Positions 43,358-52,285 are shown, counted from the stretch's first letter. The stretch: DNA of 64,000 bases from Halorubrum salipaludis (GCF_002286985.1 NZ_NSKC01000008.1:1-64000); one strand, 5' to 3'. Made by a program: numbers and translations. Notes: generated by a model not told the origin, from the sequence alone.

Positions 43358-44359
43358 ATGTCCCGGCTCGCGTTCCGCGCGGCCGCGGCCCTCGTCGGCG
43401 TCGCGCTGCTCGCGGCCTACCTGACCGCGGCGCTGTTCGTCGCCGACGCGCTGCGGTTCCTCTGGGCCGTCCGCCCCGACCTCCCGGTCCTCCTCGCGCT
43501 GCTCGCCGCCGTCGCGGTCGGCTCGGCGTCCCTCAGCTACCGGATCGGGACCGCACAGGTCCTCGCGAGCCTCGAGGGGGACCGCGTGCCCAGGGAGCGC
43601 GCGCCCGACCTCCACCGCCGGGTCGACGCGCTCGCGGCGCGGATGGAGGTCGACCGGCCGACGCTGTACGTCACCGACGCCCGGACGCCGAACGCGTTCG
43701 CGGTCGGCGGCTCGGGGCGGTCCGGCGGCGGAAAGGCCGGGGGGATGGTGGTCGACCGATCGCTGTTCCGGCTCCTCACGGCCCGCGAGCTGGAGGCGAT
43801 CGTCGCCCACGAGCTGGCGCACCTGGAGGGCAACGACGGGTTCGCGGTCGCGATGGCCGACGGGGTCGGGCGGACCGTCGTGGGGATCGCCACGGTGATC
43901 GCGCTGCCGGCGCTGCTGGCGCTGTCCGGACTCGCGACCGCCTCGGCGTGGATCCGCGGTCGACCGGGCGACCGGTCGGGCCCCTTCGCGCGGCTCCACC
44001 GCGCGCTGTCGGAGGCGCTGTTCGCCGGGTTCGTGCTCGCGACGCTCCTCACGCGCTCCCGCTCGCGCAGGCAGGAGTTCGCGGCCGACGACCGCGCCGC
44101 CGAGGTGACCGGCGACCCGATCGCGCTGGCGCGGGCCCTCCGGCGGATCGAGCGCGCGACCGATCCGACGTGGCCGTTCGCGCCCCGCTCCACGCACGGG
44201 CGGACCGAGGACCCGGCCGAGCGCTGGCTGTCGACGCACCCGTCGACCGACGAGCGCGTCGAGCGCCTGCGGCGCCGGGCCGAATCGCAGGGGCCGACGC
44301 GACGGATCCCCGCTGGGCCGTCAGGGCGAACCACCGGACGCGGGCGGTCGCCCCGGTGA
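43358..44359 (+). CDS. M48 family (HtpX-like) membrane metalloprotease
   Basis: A 333-residue membrane protease. Two N-terminal helices (about 8-30, 42-60) are followed by the zinc motif HELAH (151-155). Two further helices (about 172-195, 222-235) and the third-ligand region RRQEFAADDRAAE (about 236-248) come next. It would degrade damaged membrane proteins with the active site in the cytoplasm. The C-terminus is basic. I start at the ATG 43358, as the longer frame overlaps the M29 gene antisense. Confidence 0.9.
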   Translation: MSRLAFRAAAALVGVALLAAYLTAALFVADALRFLWAVRPDLPVLLALLAAVAVGSASLSYRIGTAQVLASLEGDRVPRERAPDLHRRVDALAARMEVDRPTLYVTDARTPNAFAVGGSGRSGGGKAGGMVVDRSLFRLLTARELEAIVAHELAHLEGNDGFAVAMADGVGRTVVGIATVIALPALLALSGLATASAWIRGRPGDRSGPFARLHRALSEALFAGFVLATLLTRSRSRRQEFAADDRAAEVTGDPIALARALRRIERATDPTWPFAPRSTHGRTEDPAERWLSTHPSTDERVERLRRRAESQGPTRRIPAGPSGRTTGRGRSPR

Positions 44360-44384
44360 GAGCGAGGGGGTCGACCCATCGATC

Positions 44385-44757
44385 TGAATGTCGTGCGGTG
44401 GCGCGTGCCTGCGAGGCCGCCCTGCGGCCGAGCAGCACGCGCGAGGGAGTCGGCCGGCGCTTATAAGCGCCGGCCGACGAGGCTGGGGAGGCGTGAGGTG
44501 CGGGTGCTGCGCGGTCGGGTGGGACTCGAAGGGGCAGTCGTGAGGCGGGCGCAGGCGACGTAAGGACCACAGCGAGGGAGCGACAGCGACCGAGCGAGGA
44601 CCGCAGCGAGCGTGCGCCCGCCTCGCGGCTGGGGCTTCGGTGATGTTCACCGCCGATCCGGAGTCATCGACGTATCGCCGAGCGGCTGGGGCTTCGGTGG
44701 TGTTCACCGCCGATCCGCAGTCAACGACGTATCGCCGAGCGGCTAGGGCTTCGGTGG
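44385..44757 (+). repeat. Dispersed structured element, copy F (3' module repeated)
   Basis: No terminal inverted repeat is evident. Hairpin 1 is GGCCGC/GCGGCC. Hairpin 2 is a perfect 30-bp palindrome at 44449-44478 with TTATAA at its centre. Hairpin 3 pairs 44536-44553 with 44613-44630, all 18 positions, two of them U-G on the plus strand. The outer helix reads CGAAG (44527-44531) and CTTCG (44635-44639), where the other copies have CAAAG and CTTTG, a matched change. The 57-base module follows in tandem: GCGGCT at 44625, 44682 and 44739. Confidence 0.94.
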
Positions 44758-44806
44758 CGCTCCCATCTGGATCGACTTCAAAACTGGAGGCCCGGTACGA
44801 GGTCCC

Positions 44807-46114
44807 TTACAGCCCGTACTGCTTCCGTGCCGCGTCGCCGAGTCCGCGGTCGTCGAGCAGGTCCAGCGGCACGAGCATGTCCAACTGCACCACGCCCGGG
44901 AGCCGGCCGATCTGGACCCCGCCGGTGAAGGTGCAGCGGGCACGGATCTCGCCCTCGCTCATGTCCAGCAGGGTCCCGGCGCGGTCGAAGGCGTTCTGCG
45001 TGGCGTCGTTGACGGTGGCGCCGGAGCCGACGACCTGGATCGGGGCCATCTCGTCTTCGACGTCGACGCCGTGCTCCGCGCCGAGGTCGCGGCCGGCCTC
45101 GCGCTCGGCGTCCGAGTAGGGCTGGCTGATAAAGGGGAGGTCCTCCTCGTTCGGGAGCAGGATCGGGCCGTCGAGGTCGAGCCCCTCGATCACCTCCACG
45201 TCCATGGTGACGGTGCCGCTCACGTCGGTGGTGTGGAGCGAGAGCTCGCCGTCGCCCTGGTTCGCGTGGAGGTCGCCGACGTACACCCCGCCGCCGTCGA
45301 CGGCGACGGGACAGATCAGGGTGGCGCCCGCGCGGACCTCCGGGATGTCCATGTGGCCGTCGGTGCGCTTCTCCAGGTCGGCCTCCGTCTCGACGCCGTA
45401 GTCGTGGTCGGCGCCGATGAGGCTCTGGCCGAAGTCGCCCGCGTTGTGCGAGTCGGGCATCGTCACCGGCGGCGTCGTCCCGATGTTCCCGATGAAGGGC
45501 CGGAGGCGGCCGAGCGTGCCGGGCATCCCGTCCGGCTCGTACAGCAGGATCGGGTGCTGCCGGGCGTTCTCCGGGATGTCCATCACCTCGTCGGCGTCGA
45601 GCGCGAGCTCGTGGGCGCCCTCCTTGTCGAGGGTGATCCCGACCGCGTTCTCGTGGTCGAACGCGACGGTGTAGCCGTACTCGAAGCCGAACGAGGAGGC
45701 GTTGGCGCCGCACTCCGCACACCGGATCGCGTCCTCGCCGGTGCCCTCGACGACGGAGTCGGGCCACGTCGTCCCGCACTCGGGACAGCGGTGGTCCACG
45801 AAGGGGTCGTCGCCGAACGCGCCCTCGCGCTCCGCCATCGACCCCGTGCTCGTCGCCATGCTCGTCACGGTCACGTCGCGGATGTGGATCGCGATCGCGT
45901 CGCCGACCTCCGCGCCCTCGACGCGGATCGGGCGCGTCACCTCGTGGCCGCCGCGGAACGAGGGCGTGACCATCGGCCCCCAACAGCCCGGCGGCGTGTA
46001 CGTCTCGACGGTGCCGCCGTCCGCGACCGTGCCCGCCCACTCCTGATCGGGCCCGACCAGCCCGAGCGTGTACTGGTCGACGTAGAGCTCGTCGTGTACC
46101 TCTTGCTGTGACAT
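44807..46114 (-). CDS. Acetamidase/formamidase with zinc-ribbon insertion
   Basis: A 435-residue amidohydrolase of the FmdA_AmdA family, releasing ammonia from formamide or acetamide. The core GGHEVTRPIRVEGAEVGDAIAIHI, GTTPPVTMPDSHNAGDFGQSLIGAD and PVAVDGGGVYVGDLHANQGDGELS are family hallmarks. Between about residues 112 and 145 there is a zinc-ribbon-like stretch (CPEC ... CAEC) that I do not expect in the classic enzyme. The start is ATG 46114 (MSQQEV) or 46120 two codons earlier. The gene ends beside copy F. Confidence 0.9.
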   Translation of the reverse strand: MSQQEVHDELYVDQYTLGLVGPDQEWAGTVADGGTVETYTPPGCWGPMVTPSFRGGHEVTRPIRVEGAEVGDAIAIHIRDVTVTSMATSTGSMAEREGAFGDDPFVDHRCPECGTTWPDSVVEGTGEDAIRCAECGANASSFGFEYGYTVAFDHENAVGITLDKEGAHELALDADEVMDIPENARQHPILLYEPDGMPGTLGRLRPFIGNIGTTPPVTMPDSHNAGDFGQSLIGADHDYGVETEADLEKRTDGHMDIPEVRAGATLICPVAVDGGGVYVGDLHANQGDGELSLHTTDVSGTVTMDVEVIEGLDLDGPILLPNEEDLPFISQPYSDAEREAGRDLGAEHGVDVEDEMAPIQVVGSGATVNDATQNAFDRAGTLLDMSEGEIRARCTFTGGVQIGRLPGVVQLDMLVPLDLLDDRGLGDAARKQYGL

Positions 46115-46270
46115 ACACATTTTGGTACGGTATGGCACAGCATAATCGTGGTGTTCGCGGCACGCGAGTCGGGGAGATCGGGGAGGTGGCAAGCCGGGTG
46201 GCAATGGGCCGGAGATTGCGAAGCGAGGTGAGCCGGCCTCGGGATCGCGGACCGCCTCGGGGAGTCTGCT

Positions 46271-46280
46271 GGTTTTTATA
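46271..46280 (+). promoter_or_regulatory. TATA box of the HFX_2341-type regulator
   Basis: GGTTTTTATA lies about 25 bases before the ATG at 46303, which fixes that start as leaderless. Confidence 0.6.
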
Positions 46281-46302
46281 CCGCGAACACAGTCGATCGG
46301 GT

Positions 46303-47259
46303 ATGCAGACGCACGTCGTGCCCGTCGGGTTCGACTACGACCGGATGATCGCCCCCCTCATCCGGGACCAGTTCGACGTCGACCGCGTGATCCTCCTCGA
46401 AGGCACGGTCGGCAGCGAGGCCAACGTCGAGTACTCGCGCAACATCGCCCGGAAGCTCGAACAGGACTTCCGGAACCTGCTCGGCGCGGAGACGGTCCGC
46501 GAGAAGCTGACGGACGTGTACGACTACGACGCCGCCTTCGAGCGCGCCTACGACCTCATCAACGCGGAGCTGGACAGAGAGGAAGGCGTCGACGAGGGCG
46601 ACGAGCGCGAGGTCTGGGTGAACCTCTGTTCGATGCCCCGCCCCGTCTCCTTCGCGTTCGCGACCGCGGCCCACTCGATCATGGTCGAGCGGCAGGACGA
46701 CCGCGACCGCATCCACACCTACTACACCGCCCCGGAGAAGTACTTAGAGACCGAGCTCGCCGAGGAGCTGCGCGCGACCCGCGACCTCCTGGGCGACCTC
46801 GACGCCGCCGACCTCGACCCGGAGGCGCTCGCGGACGCGGGCGTCGACCCCGACCGCGTCGCCGACCGGCTCGCGAGCACCACCGACCTCCTCGCGGAGT
46901 TCGACGAGCGCGGCACCACCATCGGCGCGAAGCGCATCGGCGACAGCCACGTGATCGAGCTCCCGGTCGCCTCCTTCCAGAACGTCAAGCCGTTCGAGGA
47001 GCTCGTCTTGTTCACCCTCGGCGAGCACGGCGAGTTCGAGTCCGTCTCCGAGCTGGCCGAGACGCTCGCCGACGACCTCAACGAGGAGTACACCGACTCG
47101 TTCCGCTCGAAGGTGATCTACAACGTCGACCGCCTCGGCCCCGGCGGCAAGGGGTACATCGAACGCGAGGAGCGCGGGAAGTCCTACCGGACCACCCTCT
47201 CGCGGATCGGCCAGCTGTGGGTCCGAGCGCACGCCGACGAGGACCGGGACTTGGCGTAG
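46303..47259 (+). CDS. HFX_2341-type regulator (DUF6293; Rossmann + winged helix)
   Basis: A 318-residue protein of a haloarchaeal family of predicted regulators. The N-terminal 140 residues look like a CARF-like Rossmann sensor (MQTHVVPVGFDYDRMIAPLIRDQFDVDRVILLEG; EVWVNLCSMPRPVSFAFATAAHS). The C-terminal part has a winged-helix pattern (FEELVLFTLGEHGEFESVSELAETLAD ... FRSKVIYNVDRLGPGGKGYIERE). The architecture is like that of CRISPR-linked CARF-HTH proteins, but no CRISPR genes are here. The ligand is unknown; nucleotide sensing is inference. Confidence 0.8.
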   Translation: MQTHVVPVGFDYDRMIAPLIRDQFDVDRVILLEGTVGSEANVEYSRNIARKLEQDFRNLLGAETVREKLTDVYDYDAAFERAYDLINAELDREEGVDEGDEREVWVNLCSMPRPVSFAFATAAHSIMVERQDDRDRIHTYYTAPEKYLETELAEELRATRDLLGDLDAADLDPEALADAGVDPDRVADRLASTTDLLAEFDERGTTIGAKRIGDSHVIELPVASFQNVKPFEELVLFTLGEHGEFESVSELAETLADDLNEEYTDSFRSKVIYNVDRLGPGGKGYIEREERGKSYRTTLSRIGQLWVRAHADEDRDLA

Positions 47260-47294
47260 GACGTGTTGGATCTGGGGGCCTCCGTCGGTTTTTT

Positions 47295-47585
47295 TTTATA
47301 AGCGGTTGCTGGCGGCGGATCGACGGCGAAGGCCTCCAAAGCCCCAGGCGCGAGGACTCGCGCGGCTCGCTGCGCGCTTCAGTCGCTCGCGTTGCTCGCT
47401 CCTTCCAGTGCTTGCATCGCCGTGCGTCGTCCTCGCGGCTGCCCCTTTGAGTCCCACCCGACCGCAGACCGCAGCCTCACGCCTCCCCAGCCTCGTCAGT
47501 CGCCGTCGCTTCGCTCCGGCGACTGACTCCCTCGCGCGTGCTCCTCGGCCGCGGGGCGGCCTCGAAGGCACGCGCCGCCGCGGCT
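47295..47585 (-). repeat. Dispersed structured element, copy G (reverse, ends lost)
   Basis: The core is read on the minus strand between the HFX_2341-type gene and cofH. Hairpin 3 is shortened and imperfect: 47429-47440 pairs with 47346-47357 at 11 of 12 positions. The CAAAG/CTTTG outer helix is kept. Hairpin 2 (GTCAGTCGCCG/CGGCGACTGAC) and hairpin 1 (GGCCGC/GCGGCC) are intact. No inverted-repeat ends are seen; a TTTTTTATAAGCGG run marks the 3' module end (about 47291-47304). Confidence 0.88.
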
Positions 47586-47610
47586 GTTCTATCAGTGCCA
47601 CGACCGTCCC

Positions 47611-47619
47611 GTTTTTATC
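47611..47619 (+). promoter_or_regulatory. TATA-like box of cofH
   Basis: GTTTTTATC lies about 28 bases before the ATG at 47643 and just past copy G, supporting that start. Confidence 0.5.
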
Positions 47620-47642
47620 CGTGGGATGGAGAGACGTACCCG

Positions 47643-49067
47643 ATGACTCCGGCGCGGGATCCCGACGCGACAGACCGCGACGCCACCGACCTCGACGACG
47701 ACTTCGGCTTCGCCGAGCCGTCGACCGACCAGTCGTTCGAGAACGCGCTGGCGAAGGCCCGCGACGGCGACCGCCTCTCAGTCGACGACGCGACCGAACT
47801 GCTCGCCACCGGCACGGACACCGAGGGGATCGACCCGGTCCGCAAGGAGGCGGTTCTCGAGCTCGCCGACCGGCGACGCCGCGAGGAGGTCGGCGACGAG
47901 GTGACCTTCGTCGCCAACCTCAACAACAACGTCACGACCGCCTGCAACACGGGCTGTCTGTTCTGTAACTTCAAGGACTCCGCGCACGCCTTCGAGGCCG
48001 ACAGCGACGCCGACCACGCGGGGTTCACGAAGACGCCCGCCGAGTCCCGCGAGATCGTCGAGGACGCCCTCGACATGGGCGTCTACGAGGTGTGTTCCGT
48101 CTCGGGGCTCCACCCGGCCTTGGCGCTGAACGAGGAGCATCACGAGATCCTTCGGTCCTACGACGATCCGGAGAGCGAAGTGAACTACAAGCCGCCGTCG
48201 GCGTACGCCACGGACCCGGGCACCTACGTCGACCAGATCGAGGCGATGTCGGTCGGCGGGATCCACGTCCACTCGATGACGCCCGAGGAGGCGTACCACG
48301 CCGCCCGCGGCACCGACTGGGACTACGAGACCGTCTACCGCGAGCTCGCCGCGGCCGGCCTCGACTCCGCGCCCGGCACCGCCGCGGAGATCCTCGTCGA
48401 CGAGGTCCGCGACGTGATCTGCCCCGGGAAGATCCGCACCGACGACTGGGTCGCGGCGATGGAGGGCGCGATGGCAGCCGGCCTCGACACCACCTCCACG
48501 ATGATGTACGGCCACGTCGAGACGGTCGCCCACCGGGCGGAGCACCTCGGCGTGATCCGCGACCTGCAGGACCGCACCGGCGGAATCACGGAGTTCGTTC
48601 CCCTTTCGTTCATCCACCAGAACACGCCCCTCTACCGCCACGGCGTCGTCGACTCCGGGCCCTCGCGCGACGAGGACGAGCTCGTGGTGGCGGTCGCGCG
48701 CCTCTTCTTGGACAACGTCGATCACGTGCAGGCCTCGTGGGTGAAGTCGGGCGACGCGCACGGCCTGAAGCTGCTCAACTGCGGCGCCGACGACTTCATG
48801 GGCACCATCCTCTCGGAGGAGATCACCAAGCGCGCCGGCGGCGACTACGGCGAGTTCCGATCGTTCGACGACTACGTCGACATGATCGCGGCGATCGGTC
48901 GCACCCCGGTCGAGCGCTCGACCGACTACCGGACCCGGCGCCGGATCGACCCCGACGACGGCCCCCACGGCCCCCGGCTCGGCCCCCGCGCCGACGGCAC
49001 GCCGATGCTCCCGGACTCGTCGTCCGGCGCGGACCCCGACGGCGAGTCGGCGAGCGCCGACGACTGA
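47643..49067 (+). CDS. cofH: FO synthase subunit 2 CofH
   Basis: The radical-SAM half of FO synthase that, with CofG, makes 7,8-didemethyl-8-hydroxy-5-deazariboflavin, the chromophore of coenzyme F420 and of photolyases. The 474-residue protein has CNTGCLFC at 101-108 (CxxxCxxC) preceded by NLNNNVTTA, the CofH-typical CSVSGLHPAL and GGIHVHSMTPEE, and SFIHQNTPLY further on. The N-terminal 30 residues and C-terminal 40 residues are acidic extensions. CofG is not in this window. The open frame before 47643 belongs to the repeat element. Confidence 0.93.
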   Translation: MTPARDPDATDRDATDLDDDFGFAEPSTDQSFENALAKARDGDRLSVDDATELLATGTDTEGIDPVRKEAVLELADRRRREEVGDEVTFVANLNNNVTTACNTGCLFCNFKDSAHAFEADSDADHAGFTKTPAESREIVEDALDMGVYEVCSVSGLHPALALNEEHHEILRSYDDPESEVNYKPPSAYATDPGTYVDQIEAMSVGGIHVHSMTPEEAYHAARGTDWDYETVYRELAAAGLDSAPGTAAEILVDEVRDVICPGKIRTDDWVAAMEGAMAAGLDTTSTMMYGHVETVAHRAEHLGVIRDLQDRTGGITEFVPLSFIHQNTPLYRHGVVDSGPSRDEDELVVAVARLFLDNVDHVQASWVKSGDAHGLKLLNCGADDFMGTILSEEITKRAGGDYGEFRSFDDYVDMIAAIGRTPVERSTDYRTRRRIDPDDGPHGPRLGPRADGTPMLPDSSSGADPDGESASADD

Positions 49068-49175
49068 GCCGACCGAGCGGGCGAGCCCGCCGAGGCGTCC
49101 TCCGAGGGCGACCGCTCCCAACGAGCGAGAAGCGCCGTAATACTCTTAATATTGGTATGCGTTAACACACGCAGG

Positions 49176-49499
49176 ATGCCCGCGTCAGACGCACCGACCG
49201 CCGGCTCGGAGAGGGGCCCGCCGCCCGAGGAGGGCGACGGCGACGGAGATCCGGACCGCCCGAGAGTGTCGCTCACCCGCACCGACGAGCGGGTGCTGGC
49301 GTACCTCGACGACGTCGGGACCGACTACCCGGCGTTCGTCGCGAGCAACACGGGGCTGTACGTCGACCACGTCGAGTCGCGGCTGGAGGCGCTCGCCGCG
49401 GCGGGGCTCGTCGAGCGAGTGACGGACGAAGAGGTGTTCCGGGTCACCGACGCCGGGCGCGACGCGCTCCGCGAGGACTGCGCCGCCTGGTCCGACTGA
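49176..49499 (+). CDS. Winged-helix DNA-binding protein
   Basis: A 107-residue protein with an acidic N-terminal tail (about 30 residues) and a winged helix: RTDERVLAYLDDVGTDYPAFVASNTGLYVDHVESRLEALAAAGLVERVTDEEVFRVTDAGRDALRED. The pattern is that of small haloarchaeal ArsR/MarR-like or DUF2250-like regulators; no ligand domain is present. The start ATG 49176 follows an AT-rich run (CTCTTAATATTGG, 49143-49155). The stop is inside a 22-bp direct repeat (49480-49501 and 49503-49524). Confidence 0.78.
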   Translation: MPASDAPTAGSERGPPPEEGDGDGDPDRPRVSLTRTDERVLAYLDDVGTDYPAFVASNTGLYVDHVESRLEALAAAGLVERVTDEEVFRVTDAGRDALREDCAAWSD

Positions 49500-49524
49500 C
49501 GCGCGCCGCCTGGTCCGACTGACG
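49480..49524. repeat. 22-bp direct repeat over a gene stop
   Basis: Identical 22-base segments at 49480-49501 and 49503-49524 duplicate the last seven codons or so and the stop of the winged-helix gene. Confidence 0.95.
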
Positions 49525-49547
49525 GGGGTCGATCGGCTTTTCGGGTC

Positions 49548-50771
49548 CTACCGGCCCAGATCCGCGTGCGCCGAGGAGAGGTGTCTGGAGCCGAGCGCCG
49601 CCAGAAGCGACAGCTCGCCCGCAAGCGCGCCCACCGCGATCGCCTCCGCGAGCGCGTCGCCGTTGCTCCCGGCGGGGTCGCCGCCGCCGCGGACGCCGAG
49701 GATGTCCAGCCCGGCGGCCTGCGTCGGGAGCTTCGTCCCGCCGCCGACGGTGCCGACTTCGAGGCTCGCGAGCGACACGGAGCAGTACAGGTCTCCGTCG
49801 GGCGTCGCCTCCGCGGTCGTGATCGCGTTCGCCCCCTCGACGACCTGCGCCTCGTCCTGCCCGGTTGCGAGGAACATCGCGGCGACCGCGTTGGCGACGT
49901 GGGCGTTGAAGCCGAGCCCGCCCGCCTTCGCGGAGCCGACGAGGTTCTTCCGGGTGTTGATCTCGGCGATCGCCTCCGGCGTCGTGTGAAGCCGTTCTTC
50001 GACGACCTCGCGGGGGATCTCCACGTCGGCGCTCACGGAGCGCCCGCGCCCCTCGACCGCGTTGATCGCGGCCGGCTTCTTGTCCGAACAGAGGTTTCCG
50101 GAGAGCGCGACGAGCGAGGCGTCGGTCGCGTCCTCGATGGCGTCGCAGGCCTCGCGGGTCGCGATGGTGACCATGTTCATCCCCATCGCGTCCTTCGTGT
50201 CGTAGCGGAACCGGAGGTAGACGTTGTTGCCGACGACGTACGGCGTCACCTCGAGGAGTTCGCCGTGGCTCGTCGTCGACTCGGCGGCCTCCCGCAGCGT
50301 CTCCTCGTTGTCGCGGACCCACGAGACGAGCGCCTCCGCCTCGGCCACGTCGGCGACGCGGAAGACGGGCGCGCGGGTCATCCCGCTCTTCGTCACCCGC
50401 GCGGTCGCCCCGCCGGCGTCGTTGACGACCGAGCAGCCGCGGTTGATGGAGGCGACGAGGGCGCCCTCGGTGGTCGCCATCGGGAGGTACCGCTCGCCCG
50501 AGAGCGCGCCGCCGTCGACCGCGACGGGCCCGGCGACGCCCATCGGCACCTGCACGGCGCCGACCATGTTCTCGATGTTCGACCCGTGGGCGTCGGCCGC
50601 GTCGAAGGCGTACTCGCCGAGGGCGTCGACGTCGGCGTCGGCGGTCTCGGCGACGAGGCGACGGCGGGCCGCCGCGGCGGTGTCGGCGTCGGCGTGCTCT
50701 TCGAGCTCGTGGAAGCGGATCTCGCCGTCGCGGACGCGCGCCGCGAGCGACGCGGGAGTGGCGTCGGCCAT
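49548..50771 (-). CDS. hmgA: HMG-CoA reductase (class I)
   Basis: Makes mevalonate for archaeal isoprenoid lipids. The 407-residue soluble catalytic domain has the catalytic Glu in ENMVGAVQVPMGVAGP, Lys in LCSDKKPAAIN, Asp in ATGQDEAQVVEG and the C-terminal His in SRHLSSAHADLGR, plus DAMGMNM for NADPH. This is the target of the statin selection used in haloarchaeal genetics. The ATG at 50771 gives the standard length. It converges with the winged-helix gene. Confidence 0.96.
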   Translation of the reverse strand: MADATPASLAARVRDGEIRFHELEEHADADTAAAARRRLVAETADADVDALGEYAFDAADAHGSNIENMVGAVQVPMGVAGPVAVDGGALSGERYLPMATTEGALVASINRGCSVVNDAGGATARVTKSGMTRAPVFRVADVAEAEALVSWVRDNEETLREAAESTTSHGELLEVTPYVVGNNVYLRFRYDTKDAMGMNMVTIATREACDAIEDATDASLVALSGNLCSDKKPAAINAVEGRGRSVSADVEIPREVVEERLHTTPEAIAEINTRKNLVGSAKAGGLGFNAHVANAVAAMFLATGQDEAQVVEGANAITTAEATPDGDLYCSVSLASLEVGTVGGGTKLPTQAAGLDILGVRGGGDPAGSNGDALAEAIAVGALAGELSLLAALGSRHLSSAHADLGR

Positions 50772-50856
50772 GCCCGCGTCTCCTCGCGGCGCGTGCTAAT
50801 GGCTATCGGTTCCGGCGGCGCTGGAGGGGCGCGGGGCAGGACCGTCCGCCGCCGAC

Positions 50857-51330
50857 CTACCGCCCGACGAACCCCGAGAGCCGCTCGCGGAGCGACTCGC
50901 CGCCGAGCTTGAGGTAGTAGGCGTCGCCGCCGTCCTCGTAGTAGTCGTCGATCCGGCGGACGACCTCGAAGCCGAGGTGCTCGTAGAAGCCGAGCGCCCC
51001 GGTGTTGGTCGTGCGGGCGTGGCAGGTCACCGACCGGTGCTCCGCGGCCACGTCGGCGATGAGGCGCTCGGCGTGGCCGCGTCCCCGGTGTTCGGGGTGG
51101 ACGGCCAGAAAGAGGACGTAGCCGTCGCGTCGCACGGAGGCGAACGCGACGATCTCGTCGTTCTCGACGAGCAGATGCGTCGTGGAGCGGCGGTAGGCGT
51201 CGACGAAGAACCCCCGTCGCTGTCGGAGGACGCCCTCCTCGGATCGGATCCGCTCTTTGAGCTCCCACGCCTCCGTGGCGTGGTCGGCCTCGCCGGGCGG
51301 TTCCGTCCGCTTTTCCACGTTGACGCTCAC
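50857..51330 (-). CDS. GNAT family N-acetyltransferase
   Basis: A 157-residue acetyltransferase. The acetyl-CoA loop is HPEHRGRGHAERLI (about 88-101), preceded by the beta strand VLFLAV and followed by HARTTNTGALGFYEHLGFEVVRRIDDYY, as in RimI-like enzymes. The acceptor is unknown. The start is a GTG at 51330. It diverges from the DUF502 gene. Confidence 0.87.
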   Translation of the reverse strand: MSVNVEKRTEPPGEADHATEAWELKERIRSEEGVLRQRRGFFVDAYRRSTTHLLVENDEIVAFASVRRDGYVLFLAVHPEHRGRGHAERLIADVAAEHRSVTCHARTTNTGALGFYEHLGFEVVRRIDDYYEDGGDAYYLKLGGESLRERLSGFVGR

Positions 51331-51463
51331 TGCAGGAGACTAACACGCCAACGCAATATAACTCCACCGCCAGCGGGGAGGGTTGCGGTCGAGGCGTTTC
51401 GACGGCACCCCGGCCGCGCCCGACGACGGAAGCGTTTTGGTGGGCTCGGTCGTGGCTCCGGTA

Positions 51464-52285
51464 ATGGCCGGCGAGTCGCCACCGGACCGCGGACGCCTCA
51501 GACGAGCGCTTCTGACCGGCGTCGCCGTCATCGTCCCCTCCGTCATCACCCTCGCGGTGCTCGGGGTGGTGTTCAACGCGATCTACGACTACTTGGACGC
51601 GTTCTCGTCGGCGATCGTGCCGGTGTTGCCGCCGGGAACGCTCCCGGTCGGCCGCGAGATCGCCATCGAGGTCGCCACGCCGGTCGTGTTCGTCGGGTCG
51701 ATCCTCCTCATCGGGATCGTCGTCGAGTCGACGCGGTACGGTCAGCGCGCGGTCGACTACGCGGACTACGCGATAGAGCAGATCCCGGGCGTCGGATCCG
51801 TGTACGAGGGGTTCCGACAGATGAGCGACGCCATGCTGGAGTCGGACGGCGGGAACTTCCGCGAGGTTGTCCTCGTCGAGTTTCCGACCGAGGGGAGCTA
51901 CACGCTCGCGTTCGTCACGAGCGACACGCCGGAGACGATCGCCGCCCCGGCCGAGAGCGGAAAGATGCGGACGCTGTTCATGCCGATGGCCCCGAACCCG
52001 GTGATGGGCGGGCACGTCCTGTTCGTCCCCGAGCGCCGGATCGTCGAGGTCGATCTGACCGTCGAGGAGGGGATCCGGGCGCTGGTGACGAGCGGCGTCG
52101 CCCTCGAACGCGCCGCGGCGGAGGCCGACGGCGTGTCGCCGGAACAGGTCCGCGACAGGGGCCACGGCAAACGGATCGGCTCGCATCACTCCTCGATGTC
52201 GGACGCGGCGAAGCGTCCGGACGACGACGGGGACGGGCGAGGCAGCGAGCGGATCGCGCCCGACGACCGGGGTGACGACCGATGA
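51464..52285 (+). CDS. DUF502 family membrane protein
   Basis: A 273-residue protein with two N-terminal membrane helices (about 14-37 and 60-83) and a soluble domain with the family motif IPGVGSVYEGFRQMSDAML and FMPMAPNPVMGGHVLFVPE. The DUF502 family is widespread and functionally unassigned. The tail is acidic and His-rich. It overlaps the archease start by four bases (ATGA), so it may share a transcript with the RNA-ligase genes downstream. Confidence 0.85.
   Translation: MAGESPPDRGRLRRALLTGVAVIVPSVITLAVLGVVFNAIYDYLDAFSSAIVPVLPPGTLPVGREIAIEVATPVVFVGSILLIGIVVESTRYGQRAVDYADYAIEQIPGVGSVYEGFRQMSDAMLESDGGNFREVVLVEFPTEGSYTLAFVTSDTPETIAAPAESGKMRTLFMPMAPNPVMGGHVLFVPERRIVEVDLTVEEGIRALVTSGVALERAAAEADGVSPEQVRDRGHGKRIGSHHSSMSDAAKRPDDDGDGRGSERIAPDDRGDDR

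Noticed and set aside
44625-44760. Tandem 57-base units as a possible CRISPR array
   Set aside because: The whole unit is repeated with no unique spacers, only two to three units occur, and there are no cas genes nearby.
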